From positions 8,377,999 through 8,441,998 of the forward strand of contig NC_060956.1 in assembly GCF_910589235.1 (NCBI RefSeq): a stretch of DNA of 64,000 nucleotides, in the 5' to 3' direction. The position numbers were made by a program, and so were the translations under genes. Positions 13,889-26,422 of this stretch are shown here, piece after piece (position 1 is the stretch's first letter; every line of letters starts with the position of its first letter). The notes under the pieces are model-generated. The model worked only from the letters and a program-made list of their open reading frames with translations. It searched no databases and was not told where the DNA came from. Source of the stretch: Vespa crabro. Its lineage: Eukaryota; Arthropoda; Insecta; Hymenoptera; Vespidae.

Positions 13889-13893
<5 letters not shown>

Positions 13894-14970
13894 GCCGGCT
13901 ATCGTCGTCGAATCAGCATACGACGAACACTCATTATGTATTTGCGGATATAACGCAAATAAACCTCACGAGCACTTCGCACACGTGGTTCCTTACGTAA
14001 TATTCATGTGCTCGTTGAAAAAATATGTTCACTCTCTCTCTCCCTCTCTATCTCTCTTTTTCTCTCACTCTCTTTCTATTTCTCTCTCGCTATTTTTACT
14101 CTTTCGCTATTTCTCTTCATATATATGTACGCACCGCTAATACCGTCTTTCTCCTTTCCTTTTGTTTCACATTTTGTGTTTTTTCTGAACCTATTTTATA
14201 TGCAGACACGCACGCGCACGAGACAGCACATTTACGAGATGTTCCCTGGCTACCGTTCCCATCGTTCTTTTTTGGCTCTTATCGCCGTTGCTGGCGTAGC
14301 TACGAGCAGCACTGTTGCTAATTGCGAATATGGTCATTACCGTTATTTACAAATGCGCGTATCTCACCGGCTTTCGTTCCAGATTTTCATGAAATGGTTT
14401 GAATCGTTCGAACGTTCCCCCAATCCCTTGTTCTTCTCTCTTTCCTAGTTCTCCTTCTCTTTTTCTCTTTTTTTTTTATTATGCAAAAGAAAAGAGGAAA
14501 TAGAAGAGAGGGAGAAGGAGGATAGAAAATCGTTTTTGAATTGGTCGGCGAGAATAAAGCCGGAAGTTCTCTATAATCTTGAACGCATTGTAGGCGGTTG
14601 CTTCGAAGAGCGGATCTCGTTCGAGAGATCTACCCAGAAAGACGAGAAAGAGGTTGTTCAAAAGGATTTTAATACCTCGTTTTCCTCTTCCTTTTTTTCT
14701 TTTCAGATCTTATGAACGCATCGATCCCACGAGTGGATTCCAACACCTTTTTTACGTGCCGATCGTTAATTCTGATGGTTTTTTCATTTATTATCAAGAG
14801 AGATCTGTGACTTGCTGCTTGTGCAAATACTCTCTTACGACGAAATCGGAAGGTTTAGTTCACGCTCTGGTTTTTATTGATTGTGGCGAAATATTCGCAC
14901 GGGTTAAAAATAGCAATCTGTTTACGAAACTGGAAAATAATTTTTCAAGGAAAATGGAGAGAAACAGACA

Positions 14971-15114
<144 letters not shown>

Positions 15115-15354
15115 AAAGAAAGCGAAATAATCGGGGATGTTTTTCGCAGAATAACGATAAATGAACGGGGAAAGCGATAGTCGAGCGAACGAGGTAGAAA
15201 AAGTTCTGAAGAGCTTGGTCCTCTGGATGGCTATCTAGGATACTCTTCCTATCCAACTTCCGCTTTTTCTGCTTGGTCTCTTTTTATTTCGTATGTGGGT
15301 ACTCGCTCGATTCCTTCCTTCCATAGTCTCTGGACATTTTTTTTTCTTTTTTCT

Positions 15355-16080
15355 TTAGTTCGACCACCCCTCGAGCCACCCTCAGCACGTCGTCCGGTTT
15401 GGCCATTTATACCGGAGGCAGACAGCAAGGCGGTGAGGCGGAATAAATCGCATGCTCCTTTACAATTGCTGCCAACAAAATAGAAACATCGCCTTCGCCT
15501 ATCAATTATTTGCCATGCAATTTACGAGAGATAGCGGTAGAAGGCGAATGGAAGGCGAAGAATGAGTAAGTGAGAGAAATAGGGAGTGAGAAGGAGAGGA
15601 AAGAGGAAACCAGGTAGAGAAAGAGAGAAAGAGAGAAAAGGAGAAATTGTGCGTCCTGAGATCAGGGTGAAAAGGGGTTATAGCAAGGCTTGCTTGTGCA
15701 TCCGACGAATAAACCCACCACCGTTGCAAGGAGATGGCATCTTTACTACCACCTTCGCAACTTCCTGCCGCCCGCTTGTCCGCTCGCTTCTGCCTTCTCC
15801 ACCTCCTTCGTTCTTCCAAGTATCCTCAGCCCTCTTGTTTCCTTTCGGATTCGCAGTTTCTTCGTTCGTTCGACAGTGCCCACATTCACACACACATACA
15901 GTCCAAATATTTCCATTCGCATATTTTAAAGATGAGCGCGCCGATTTATGGCTTGAACGGACCGAATGGTTCCGCAAAGTCGGAGGAGCTCGAAACCCAC
16001 TGCTTCTGTATATACGTATGTATATATATATATGTACACATAGTGCTCGGCACGAGACCGAAACTCGGGAATAAATTGTT
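15355..16080. other. GC-richer island, possible regulatory or unannotated exon sequence
   Basis: The segment 15,360-15,432 follows a pyrimidine tract ending CTTTAG and ends at a GGTGAG donor-like site. All plus frames are open or nearly so, so codon evidence is uninformative. The rest (15,660-16,080) is mixed with CpG-rich patches and a short (TA)n at 16,019-16,033. Long overlapping frames on both strands reflect few stop codons in GC-richer DNA. No protein family is seen. Confidence 0.25.
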
Positions 16081-16356
16081 CTGTTTTCCGATGTTTTCCG
16101 GTCATGGAATCGCTGATACCGCGAAAGGATACGACGATCGAGAAAAAATTTCGGATATAAATTAAGCGTCCTGCTAGTTGGACGCGAGGACGCGTTTTGC
16201 TCGAAACTTTCCGGTGGATTTCAGGAAGCTACTTCGCGGAGTATTATCAAGAGCGGAAATTCGATAATTACGTCAAGAATGAATAGATAGATAGTGTGAT
16301 TATCGAGCTTTGGCAATAACCGTACGACGAAAACAAAATATGTACGAATTAAAATT

Positions 16357-16401
16357 GAAGAAGGAAAACGTGAAGAAGGAAAACGTAAAGAAGGAAAACG
16401 T
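16357..16401. repeat. 15 bp tandem repeat, three copies
   Basis: GAAGAAGGAAAACGT is repeated twice exactly, and a third copy differs at the first base. The frame is not part of any convincing coding sequence. Confidence 0.9.
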
Positions 16402-17168
16402 GAAGGAAAAAGAGTTTAAATAAAATAGAGACACTAAAGCCAGAGCAATATTAAATAAATAATAGCTAATTTTAAAGTAAGCAATTCAAACAAGCACCAA
16501 AGAGATGAGTTAAAAAGGGAATGGAGTAAAAATTATTGGAAAATATGTATATTTGAAAAAAGAAGCGAGAAAGCTAATATAAGAACTAATTCGTTCGAGA
16601 TAATTTTATTAACCGTTTGAATTTCAGGAGTCGTTAAAAAATCTTCTCTAAAAGTAATAAACGGCGTGATAGCATTTGATTCTATAAATATTAATAGATT
16701 TGAGTGCACCATTAATTGTACAAGACCATGTTCGGTGCTCTCCTACTTTTCTACATGAAATATGAACACCGCGATCATGCTGTGTGGCAATCGGTTAATG
16801 GTTAAACAAAACGATAATAGTATTCTCGATGGCGGACGCAAACATAATGTTCCAGACTCGTATTCGTTATTCCAGGGTCACTCATTCACACAAACGCACA
16901 CATATATATCTAAGTAAATGTAGCACTGTTTATCTTGTATTTCGACTAACAATAAGATCACAGGCACCACAAATACCGGTTTCTTTGCTTCGACATAGTG
17001 CCGGTTATACACCGACATAACGACGTAGTGATAAGGCCCGTTGCGCACTGTTAACCAATCATTGGCGACCACTGGATTCTAAAGAATATATGAGTACGTA
17101 TGCACTTGGTCAAACAAGGAAAACATGAGCGGCTCACTGGCGATTTGCTGGTCGCACCAACCAGTGAA

Positions 17169-17188
17169 GTGCATTGAATCAAATGCAC
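17169..17188. repeat. 7 bp stem hairpin GTGCATT-6-AATGCAC
   Basis: The two arms are exact complements separated by GAATCA. It lies in a CpG-bearing patch (17,110-17,275) that also holds GGCGACCGCCTCC-type sequences. Confidence 0.45.
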
Positions 17189-17639
17189 GCGTTCGCACTA
17201 TAATCAACTCTCTTTGGAGGCGATTGTAACCTTCAAGAGGCCCGAGGCGACCGCCTCCAACGCCTGTGCGTAAATCCGCTATTGAAATCAGACATTATAA
17301 TTCTACGTCTTTAGACGCAGTTGATTCGTATCCGTGCCGGTTACTGATGATTTTAATATATTTAAAAGTTCGTCGAACGGTTTTTATTGACATTTTCATG
17401 AAGTTGTAGAATTTATCTTTATATTATTATTATAATGTATTTTAAACATTTTGTAAATATTCATTTTGTACAGTATTTTTGTAATAAGAGATGCAATCAA
17501 TATTTTTTCTTTTCCTTCTTTCTTTTTTTCGTTTCTTTTTCTTTTTCGAAAATAACTTCATTGTTACAAGTATCTTTTCGATATCCATTTTGATCGAAGG
17601 TTGCTACGATACAGATAAATATGAATGAAGGGGCCGAGT

Positions 17640-18190
17640 TTAGTTTGCGAATTTGGTCGTCTAGTTTTTTGATCTTTCGTCAATTAAGTTACCAGCGATT
17701 GGTCACCAGTATCTAACGGGCCTAAAGATCCTGTCATACGTGGCGATTTTATTCGCCTCACAGGAGTGATTAATCGCCTCATCAAATAGTATTTATTAGT
17801 TAGCAATCGGATTTGAAACATATTAAAATGCATTTCTCCTTTCACTTAATCAATTATAAAAAAAAAATTATATATAATAATATAACATCAATATAAGTAA
17901 GAGCAGTTGCTATGAAGAAATTACAGTGTGATTGTCTTGTTACATGCGACGATTGTTGCACTTGCTCATGACGACTAGGTCACGTGATCACTGCGAGTAG
18001 AATAGAATATCTTTAATTCAAGTTATCGTGAGCGTTTGTAGTCGGTATACGGTGTAGTAGTAGCGATTAATCAGTGACGACTAATCAAGCGACTGCTTGC
18101 GGCTACTGCAGTAGCAGCAACTAAAGTCGCCATGTGTGATACAGACTTCAAGCGTAGTGGAGTGAAGTCGGGCAAGACAAAAGTTTAACG
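17640..18190. repeat. Candidate foldback or MITE-like segment with repeated GTCGC/GCGAC motifs
   Basis: GCGAT/GCGACT/AGTCGC-type motifs recur in both orientations. Examples are GTGATTAATCGC at about 17,766 and its near-complement GCGATTAATCAG at about 18,063 (11 of 12 matching). Others are GACGACTAGGTCACGTGATCACTG near 17,971, split by the CACGTG box, and AAGCGACTGCTTGCGG near 18,086. The interior is AT-rich and non-coding. Motif clusters at both ends of an AT-rich core resemble a non-autonomous DNA transposon, but no clean terminal inverted repeats or target duplication were found. Confidence 0.3.
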
Positions 18191-18499
18191 ATAAGAGTTT
18201 TAATTTCGTTATTTTCCAACATTTCAAAGTAACGTGTAATTATACGTATTTTATAATGGTTAAAATACACGCTAACAAGAATATATATTTATTGGATAAA
18301 AAACCAATAAAAGTGAATTATGGACGAATGTTAAATTCGTTATTAAATTCAATACGATATTTTCCCTCGTCGAAAATCAGTGGACACGATGGACTTTGCC
18401 ATACCTAGGATCGGGGAATAAAACCCGTCGGCAGTACGTTTACATCGTAATAAATAATACCAAGTAATTAGTTTAATATGTTGAATAATTTAATATCGC

Positions 18500-18840
18500 A
18501 TAGGATTGATTTTTCCTTCGCACCTGTTGCTGTCGGCTGGGAAAGCGGTTGGCAGAGCTTTTAGTACCCTACTGTTTTGTAACAACGTGCTTGATGTAAA
18601 GCGTGAACGGGGACGCAAATGCGATAGCTCGATGTGGGATTTTTCGTTTGAAAAGTCGTTAATCGGTAGAATTTAATTTCGCAGCTGCCGAGCCAGCGGG
18701 CTAGCTAGCGAACGAGCAAGTAAGCGAGCGAACGAAAGCCGGTTTGTGACGCGATAACGCGTTAATTATTACCCAGCGATATTTCGCACGTTGTCGGCCC
18801 GTAATAATTTCCAAAAGGATCGCGCCATGAAAGGCTCTAT
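18500..18840. other. GC-richer island with degenerate GCGA/CGAA tetranucleotide repeats
   Basis: CpG-rich sequence includes AGCGGGCTAGCTAGCGAACG, AAGTAAGCGAGCGAACGAAA and GTGACGCGATAACGCG, immediately upstream of the CT tract at 18,881. It is non-coding as far as can be judged. Sharp CpG enrichment against AT-rich flanks is compatible with a conserved regulatory element. Confidence 0.3.
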
Positions 18841-18880
18841 TCAGCCTAATTACAGACTGCGAGAGACAATACCAGCGCCT

Positions 18881-18931
18881 TTCTCTCTCTCGTTTTCTCT
18901 GTTTTTCTTTCTCTGTCTTCCTCTCTTTCTC

Positions 18932-18980
<49 letters not shown>

Positions 18981-19160
18981 ATCTGTTTCTCTCTCTTTTT
19001 CTTCTACTCTGTTTCTCTCTGTCTTCTTCTTTTTCTTTTTCTTCTTCTCTGTTTCTCTCTGTCTCCTTCTCTCTTTTTCTCTTCTTCTCTCTCTCTCTCT
19101 TTCTCTTTCTCTCTTTTTCTCTTCTTCTCTCTCTCTCTCTCTTTTTCTCTTTCTACTTCT
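18881..19160. repeat. Long imperfect polypyrimidine (CT)n tract
   Basis: About 280 bp almost wholly C/T on the plus strand, with CTTTTTCTC, CTGT and CTTCTT variants. Long overlapping frames on both strands arise from it and are not genes. Confidence 0.95.
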
Positions 19161-19635
19161 ATCGAGTGGTAGAAGTAGACTGCTGGGCCACTGAATGAAG
19201 CTTCTTTTTTTCTCTGAGCTATTCTTTCTTTTTCTATTCTTGCATCGTCGTGAAAATATCACCCCCGCAGCGTTATCGCGTTTCCTCCGTCATTTCACTG
19301 TCCTTTTCCACCTGAACCATTCCACCTCGTTTCCTAAAAGCGAGTACTGAAATAATCAAGCACTGACTTGCTCATTTTTGTTCATATCGTGATTACGAAT
19401 ATTACAGCCAAGTTATCCTCCTCTTTTCCTTAATAATTATTCCTTTGATCGGCCAAAGTCGATCAAAATGTCAATATTACCTTCAAATCCTCCGTCATTT
19501 CGATGCATTACTTCACCTCTGTTCGTTCGCAGAATAATAATGATAATAATAATAATGTCGTTTAGGAGTAGTTATGCTCCAGCCGATGGAAAATATTTAA
19601 ACGCACGCCATTGACGTAATTAACGCGTTATTTCA

Positions 19636-19643
19636 ATCAAAGG
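19636..19643 (-). promoter_or_regulatory. TCF/Pangolin-type site
   Basis: ATCAAAGG (CCTTTGAT on the minus strand) is a full match to the TCF/LEF core. It lies in a short conserved-looking patch (19,560-19,665) with GACGTAATTAACGCG nearby. It may be a developmental enhancer element. An 8 bp match is expected by chance about once in this length of DNA. Confidence 0.15.
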
Positions 19644-20770
19644 GATTGGGGTGTTTCCAATTGGGTGGTAGATGAGGTTTGGGATGGAAGGGTTTGAGGA
19701 AAAATAGATTATGTGCCGACCACGATTCGAAATAATCAAATTGGTCGCTTGGCAGGTGGCCAGAGACGCTCCGTTGTCATTGTATAAATACGTAAATTTG
19801 TTATAAATTTATGAGGAATACATATATAATCGCTAACGTTGACCGAACTCGTGCGAATAAATTTATATCGAAGCGGTCGTTATACTAAGCGTTCTTGCGT
19901 AGTTTTAATGAGACTCTAATAAAATATTCACGTTCGAAATGAAGTTTGTATAAAGCTAGAAGATCTCTTTTAAAAGATATTCTCGTGCTCACTTATTGAG
20001 ATTTTCCAAGGATTTCACTAAAAATTTTCAACGAGATATCAATGAAACCAGAAGTTAAAGTGTAATCTACGGCTCGTTTGGTTTTTAAAAACTGGAATGC
20101 GTAGTATCGATGATAATACTCGGGCATGATGACAGATTCGCGGTGAAAAAAAGACAATTGGGATTCAGAGAAAGAGAAGAAGGATGTTCTCTAGAGGCGA
20201 TGCGGCCCATCGTATAGTAGTAGTTGGTAGTGAAACGGCCGCCATAAATCCAAAGACGAACACATGCTTTGCATAATATAAGCTTCGTTTCTCTTCAAAG
20301 CATCTCTCTTTTTCTTTCGGCACTCTGGTGAGTCTCGTCGCCTCGTTCCTTTCCCTTTCTCTACCCTTCTTTTTCTTTCATCCTATTCCCATACGTCTTT
20401 CTCTTCCTTTTCCTCTCTAGCTGTGTTTCCCTTCTTACCTCTCAACCTTCCCATCAAATTACTCTATCTCTCTCTTCTTATCCGCTTGAACTCACCTCGT
20501 GGAACATCGCTTTGAACGAGTTCTACCGGTTTTTACGGAGAATCGAGCGGCAAAAAGCAACGGAGTCGAGAAGAAAGAGGAAGACAAAAAAAAGAGAGAA
20601 AGAGAAAGAATGAAAGAGAAAGAGAGTAAAATGATGGGATGGATGGAGAAAGAGGCTACCGGGATAGATAGAATCTATCGATGAGGAGGACCAGGACTTC
20701 CGTTCCCTCCTGAGATTTTCACGGCGATAATCGTCCTACTTGAGATCCTTAAGACGCTGAGCGTAAAGGT

Positions 20771-20772
20771 AA

Positions 20773-20814
<42 letters not shown>
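20771..20814. repeat. (GA)n microsatellite
   Basis: About 18 perfect GA units within a wider purine-rich region. Confidence 0.95.
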
Positions 20815-20816
<2 letters not shown>

Positions 20817-21779
20817 TAAGAAAAAGAGTAAGAGGGAGAAAGAAAGAATGGTAGGAGAAGCGATTTATTTCTCCGGCAGACTGGGAAATCGTCGACCTTG
20901 GTAATCCAGCGAGCTTTTGAGGGGAAAGTATCTTGGTGCTTTCTACGAAGCAATCTGCTCGATGATTCCTTCGAATTTTGAAGTACTTTCTACGTTCTAA
21001 CAATTCTTGCCATCTTTCCAATACAAAAATACGTCAAGTTCCTATTTCCGGGAGTATTATATTCGAAACGCTTTGTTATTGACGGATAGAAAAATTTTGT
21101 TAAAGGAAATTAAATCGTGGTGGAAAATGAATAATTTTATGATCAATATCAAGGTAACAATAGTGATGCTTGAATACTTAAACATCTCGAATCTCTATTG
21201 CGGTCATTATCGTCTCGTTATTGGTAATTAACGTAACCGATAATCGATCAATAGATCGATCAATCATCGACTCGAGTGCTATCTTTCGAGCATCATCTCG
21301 ACCACCATATGACGTCAACGTCAAAGCGACGGATGCGTGCTTCAAAGTAGAAAGAATGGCGAATCTGATGATATCGGCTAAAAGGGACGGCTCGTTGAAA
21401 GAGGGAAAAAAGAAGAGTAGGGAGAAATGATTTATAGTAACCACCGAGATAGTTTGTCCAACGATCTAACTCATCAACGGCTGCCGAGTAATTAACGATA
21501 GAAAAGCAGTGAAATTTTCTCTCATGAAAACTTCGTGAAACGAAATTATTATTCTCAGACTAAGGCGGGAAGCTCTTGAAAGTAAGAAGGCGAAAGAGAG
21601 AATAGAAGGAAGATAGCGTGGAGGGGGAAGGGCTTGAAGCACACGAAGAGGCCGATTTGCGTGCTGATCACGTTTTTTCTCCGCTTCGTCTCGCGCATCG
21701 TGATTTCGTCGTAATGAGAGAGCACGCACGTGCGAAATGGTCATTTCTCTTCTTCCTCTTTCTTTTCTTCCGACAATCT

Positions 21780-21814
21780 CTTTTTTTTTTCTTCTTCTTC
21801 TTCTTCTTCTTCTC
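21780..21814. repeat. (TTC)n microsatellite
   Basis: A poly-T run followed by about eight TTC triplets. It is the only clear TTC repeat here. Confidence 0.9.
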
Positions 21815-24800
21815 CTCTGCCGCTTAAAGTATGAGGCAGTGACACGTGTACGCGACACCTATTCCGTTTCTTACTCTATCTCGAAGCGCGCAGTACCTTT
21901 TATGTAAATCGTAATGGCTACAAAGAACGAAAGTCCTAAGCTATTGTTAAATGCGGTCGAGCTTTCTTTTCTACGTGGATAATCTCAGTCTCTCATAGCT
22001 CTCTTCTTTGTCTTTGAATATATTTGTTCTCCTTTTGTTTTATTAGACTCTTTCTCTCTCCCTCTTTTCTTATAAATATATTTATATACATACAGATAAG
22101 TATATATCTCCGTTCTTTCTTCGAGATGATGAGACGTTAAGATATCGAAGGAAAAGGGGGTAAAGAGAACTACATACCACCGGAGAGATGATACTGCTCT
22201 TTCACCGCGGACCTGTTGAGCTTTGCGAAAAATTCGAAAGATGGTCATTGTTCTTTGTGGCACACGAATGAAAGTGACGAAGGAACGGAAATTTTCCATC
22301 CGTGGATCTTTCCTCGCCATGAAATAGAATTAAAGACGATTAATAGATGCAACTAATTGAAATTCAGATCTTCTCTTTCATTCTCTTCTTCTATCATCCT
22401 TCTTGTACTCTCTGTTTTCTCGATCTCGTTTAACATCGTCACGATGATCTGTGCAATTTCGTTCTTATAAGGTCGAGATTTTCTTGACGATTGAAAAAAA
22501 AACTTCCTTTGATCTTTTATCTTGTTAAGATTGTTTTAGTAGTCCTTTCAATGGATTGATGGTTCAAGTCATTTGTGACATCTGATCGCGACCCTCATCA
22601 GTTTTTTAACAATGTTTTGACATTGCTATCAGTTCACGATTAATGTCATTAGAACAAGCCAGTATAAACAAAGAGAATATTAGTTTCTTCATATACTCTT
22701 GACTAAAAAAGGACAGTGCTAAACAGGACAAGAGTCAATCAAGTAGGACATTTATATGTCAGTTGCTTTAAATGCTAGTTCGTTCATAAAAGAACGAAGC
22801 GAACCTTTTTCTGGTATATGTACTTTCGCGAGATTATTAAGATAGCCATATAGGTCGATGACGTCAAGAGTACTTGGTACTGAACACGTTTTCCTATTGT
22901 CTCGAGAGAATATAGAAAGTTAAAAAGACGTAAAAAAAAAGAGCGAAAGAAGGGAAGAAAGAGAAAGAGAATGTGGAGAAAAAGATGTCAGAATGCAGTG
23001 CAGCAGCATTGCAGGGTGACGTGCGGAGGTCACGTGGGAGCAGTTCCTGACGAGATATCGACTGCGAACCCCTATCAATACATCAATGGACTTCAGAGTC
23101 GTATATTCCTAACGGCTATATATATCTTAGCCCCGATATGTCCCGATATATTGTGTACTGCTGCCGCAAAAAAACAAGAAGGGGAGAAGTATAAGAGAGA
23201 AGAAAAAAGAGAGAGGTGGAGACTGAAAGCAACCGAAATAGATCCAATAGAATGCTCCAATCATTCTCTTTATCCTTCTCTGTCTGTTACGTATTTACGA
23301 TTTAAATCCGGCTAGTTACAGATATAGTGGATTTTTATATTTTGGTAATCATAGAATATATATTATAAATGAATGGTTCAATGAGAGAAAGTATTTACAA
23401 ACTGCGTATTTGTTTCGGACAAGATCTTCTAAGGCGAGAAAAAATTTTTTCTCGATTCTATCTAAAGATTCGATCTAAACACATTGAATTATATTCTCCA
23501 ATCTTTTTTGAGAATTTTGTTAAAATTGTATCATTGATATGAGTCACCTTGCAAGAAAAAGAACTCTGAACGTTACTTGCGAATAAACATTAATTCATAT
23601 TTCAAACATGCTTTTAAAACACATTATTTACTTGTATCAACCAAAAGCATTACAAATTTGAAATTATTATAATCATTGCAATTTTAACTATTCAGAAAAT
23701 AAATAAGATTTAAGAAATTCCTTGACTAACATTTATTTTTCTATTATCTAAAAGTAAAATGATGTACTCAAAATTAATTTTGCGCGTATCAAGTCGCGAT
23801 CGATCGTATCAATCAAGGAAAGGTGATTGGCAACATGGCGAGAAGCATAAAACGACTCGCACGTATCATTGATCTTTCGAACCTGATCAACTCGCAGACG
23901 CTTCACAAAACACTATCACTGTTGAATCCTTGGCAACTGCTTTTTCTTACATTCTCTTTCTCACTCCCTTACTCTTTCCTTTCGAGCTTCCCTACATGTA
24001 CTCTCTACCCCATCGTAATTTTCCACGTCGAGGTATCCACTTTCGATCGTGGATCGTCTCGGCGTTTAGTTTTGCTTTTATTTGAAATTGAAACGAAATT
24101 GAAACCTCGATACGCTTCCAGCCCGATCCCGGCTCCTTCCCTCTTCTATCCTCTTTTCCACTTTCATTTCTTCTTTTTCTCTATTCTCTATCTCTCTCTC
24201 CTCCTCTCCCTCTCTCTCTCTCCTCTTACTTTCCCAAGGATTTCTTTTTCACGTGATACTATACTAAAATGACGATCTCTATCTAGGGAAAGAAATGAAA
24301 ATAGTCGAACGCACTTTAACTGGCACAAGGTTAATTTTCCCTTAAGATTAAAATCAGTTGAAAAAGTTAGGATTTCGGTTAATTCCTTCGTATATCGGAG
24401 AATTCAAATTATTTATTGGAATCGATAGAAACTAAGAATAAAAATTAATTGAAAAGGGGCACGCTGAGAGGACAAGTGCTTTGGTCTTTCAATAATTCTC
24501 ATTTAAAAAAATATATTTTATTTTTCTCAAAAATTGTGTGTTACAATGTTATTAAAGTCGTTTTTCTTTTCTTTTTTTTGTTTCAGGTAAATTATTCGGA
24601 TGTCTATTGAAGCAACGAATACATAGGTTATTTGACTTACCGTCGAAATTGTAATTCGTTTATGAACGACTTGCACTCGTTATCTCTCTGGCTTCACCTT
24701 TCTCGAGCAGATGGATAAGGAAAAGAAGATAAGGAAAGTCGCGTTGAAAGGTTTGATTAGTTTTCGAAGTTTTCAACGAGCCAGCATTAAGGTACCATTG

Positions 24801-25672
24801 AAATCTCTACTATCTGCCGACTTCCTTATTCGCCTTTTCTTTCTTTGTTTTCCTTCCTGCTCGATCAGTAGATCGAAACATTATCCAGAAAAGAAACGGA
24901 AAAAGCAGCTCTTTTTAAGAATTTTACCGTATAAAGCGCACGGAACTCGAACTCGAATCGAATTGGAAAGTATAAGAGAGAAGGAAATATAGTCGAGGAC
25001 AAAAGTCGATGGAATGATTTATTGTCAAAACGATTATTCTTTGGACACTTCTCCGAATTGATCATTTTTGTTATTTTAAACGGAAAGAAGAACGAAATTT
25101 GTTAAAATTTAATAAAAAAAAGAGTAGAAAAAGAGTAATATAGATGTGTTGAGAGAAAAGAAAAGAGGGGTAGCGTACATAGGTACGTTCGCTGCACCGT
25201 AGATTCGTTTTGTGAAATTTGCAAATAAAGCAGAGTTCGTGCGAAGTGGCTTTCTCCGTAGAAATATTATGATGCTATAAATACATGGAAGCTCGTTAAA
25301 ACGTGACGAATAGCTTTAGCAAGACGACCAGTAGAACGTCGTTATGGTAGGAGGAGGGAATATAATATTAATTTAATCGGTTGGCACTGTCGTTTGAAAC
25401 GCGCTTGAAACTAAGTACCTCTCCCTTTCTCTTTCTTCCTGCATATTCTAGAGAAGAAGATATGCATCAACGAGAAAAGGAATTAGCACGTGAAATAATA
25501 CTCTCCAAATTCATTTTCTTGGAAGCTGATGTAAACCTTTAAATCGAGTATAAAGTCGGAATCCGACAAGTACTCGTGCATATGCGTGCAAACGAGCTTA
25601 TGCAACTACGTACGAATTAAGGGTAATACTAAAAATATGCGAGTAAAGAATGATATTGCACGTGACACATTT

Positions 25673-25722
25673 ATGCAAATGAAATCACGAAAACAGGAAT
25701 AGAGATTTTTATTCATTTGCAT
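25673..25722. promoter_or_regulatory. Octamer-type (ATGCAAAT) inverted repeat
   Basis: ATGCAAATGA at 25,673-25,682 and its exact reverse complement TCATTTGCAT at 25,713-25,722 form a 10 bp inverted repeat with a 30 bp spacer. Each arm contains the POU-protein octamer ATGCAAAT. Related sequences (TTATGCAAC, GTGCATATGC) lie 75-100 bp upstream. It may be a POU-homeodomain enhancer element. Binding is inference. Confidence 0.35.
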
Positions 25723-26281
25723 GTACTTGTGTGTAGAGACATCCTGCTCCATTGATTCCATTGGAAGAAAACAGTATTAAAGAAGGATGACTTTATCTTG
25801 TCTAGGAATTTTCTTTTTGAGAATTGTAATGTAAAATTAGTAAAAGAAACGTTATTGACTATTTTTTTTAATTCATTCATAAATTCACAAAATCATCGCA
25901 GAAATGTCTTAAACACAATTAATTATTAAAGCGCGCATGTGTACGTTTACCATTGTACTTTGTAATTTCGAGGGCTGACGTTGAAATGCTCATAAAAGTA
26001 CGTGTTCGCGAGTGCGCTTGTAAAATTATTATAAAAATTGTATGCCAGAATTGCTGAGAATTTGTGTGTTTTAAACTCGAATTACAGATTTAAAACAACG
26101 CACGAAAAAGTACGATTATTTCGATGTGAACCACCTTTTTATATTTAAGTTTTGATTCGTACATGAGTCTGTAGTTTATAAAAATTATTAAAGGAAAATG
26201 TAAAATATTCCGAGACATTTGGATAAGTTAGCCGTTAGAAACTTAATGAAGTGTTTGAATGTTGACATGCAATACTGATCG

Positions 26282-26380
26282 CTTCCTCTCTCTCTCTCTT
26301 TTTATTTCTCTCTCTCTTTCTCTTTTTCTCCTTTTTGTTTCTTTTTCAATTTCTCTCTCTTTCTCTTTTCTCTTTCAATT

Positions 26381-26414
<34 letters not shown>

Positions 26415-26422
26415 TTTCTCAT
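26282..26422. repeat. Imperfect (CT)n polypyrimidine tract
   Basis: CT with TTTTT, TTTCAATTT and CTTTTT variants. TTTCAATTTCTCTCTC occurs twice, indicating internal duplication. Confidence 0.95.

Larger units (their letters stand above)
19165..26280. other. Non-coding stretch with minor purine and pyrimidine tracts
   Basis: Apart from the separately listed repeats and sites, this region has no supported gene. Frames at 22,971-23,315 (plus) and 21,466-21,858 (minus) are the longest and lack domains. Two CCCGATAT copies lie at about 23,135 and 23,144. Splice-like TTTGTTTCAG at about 24,588 has no open frame after it. Confidence 0.5.

Noticed and set aside
18791..19262. Frames of 135 and 138 codons on opposite strands
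   Set aside because: Both are translations of the CT tract (Ser/Leu/Phe or Arg/Glu runs) and not proteins.
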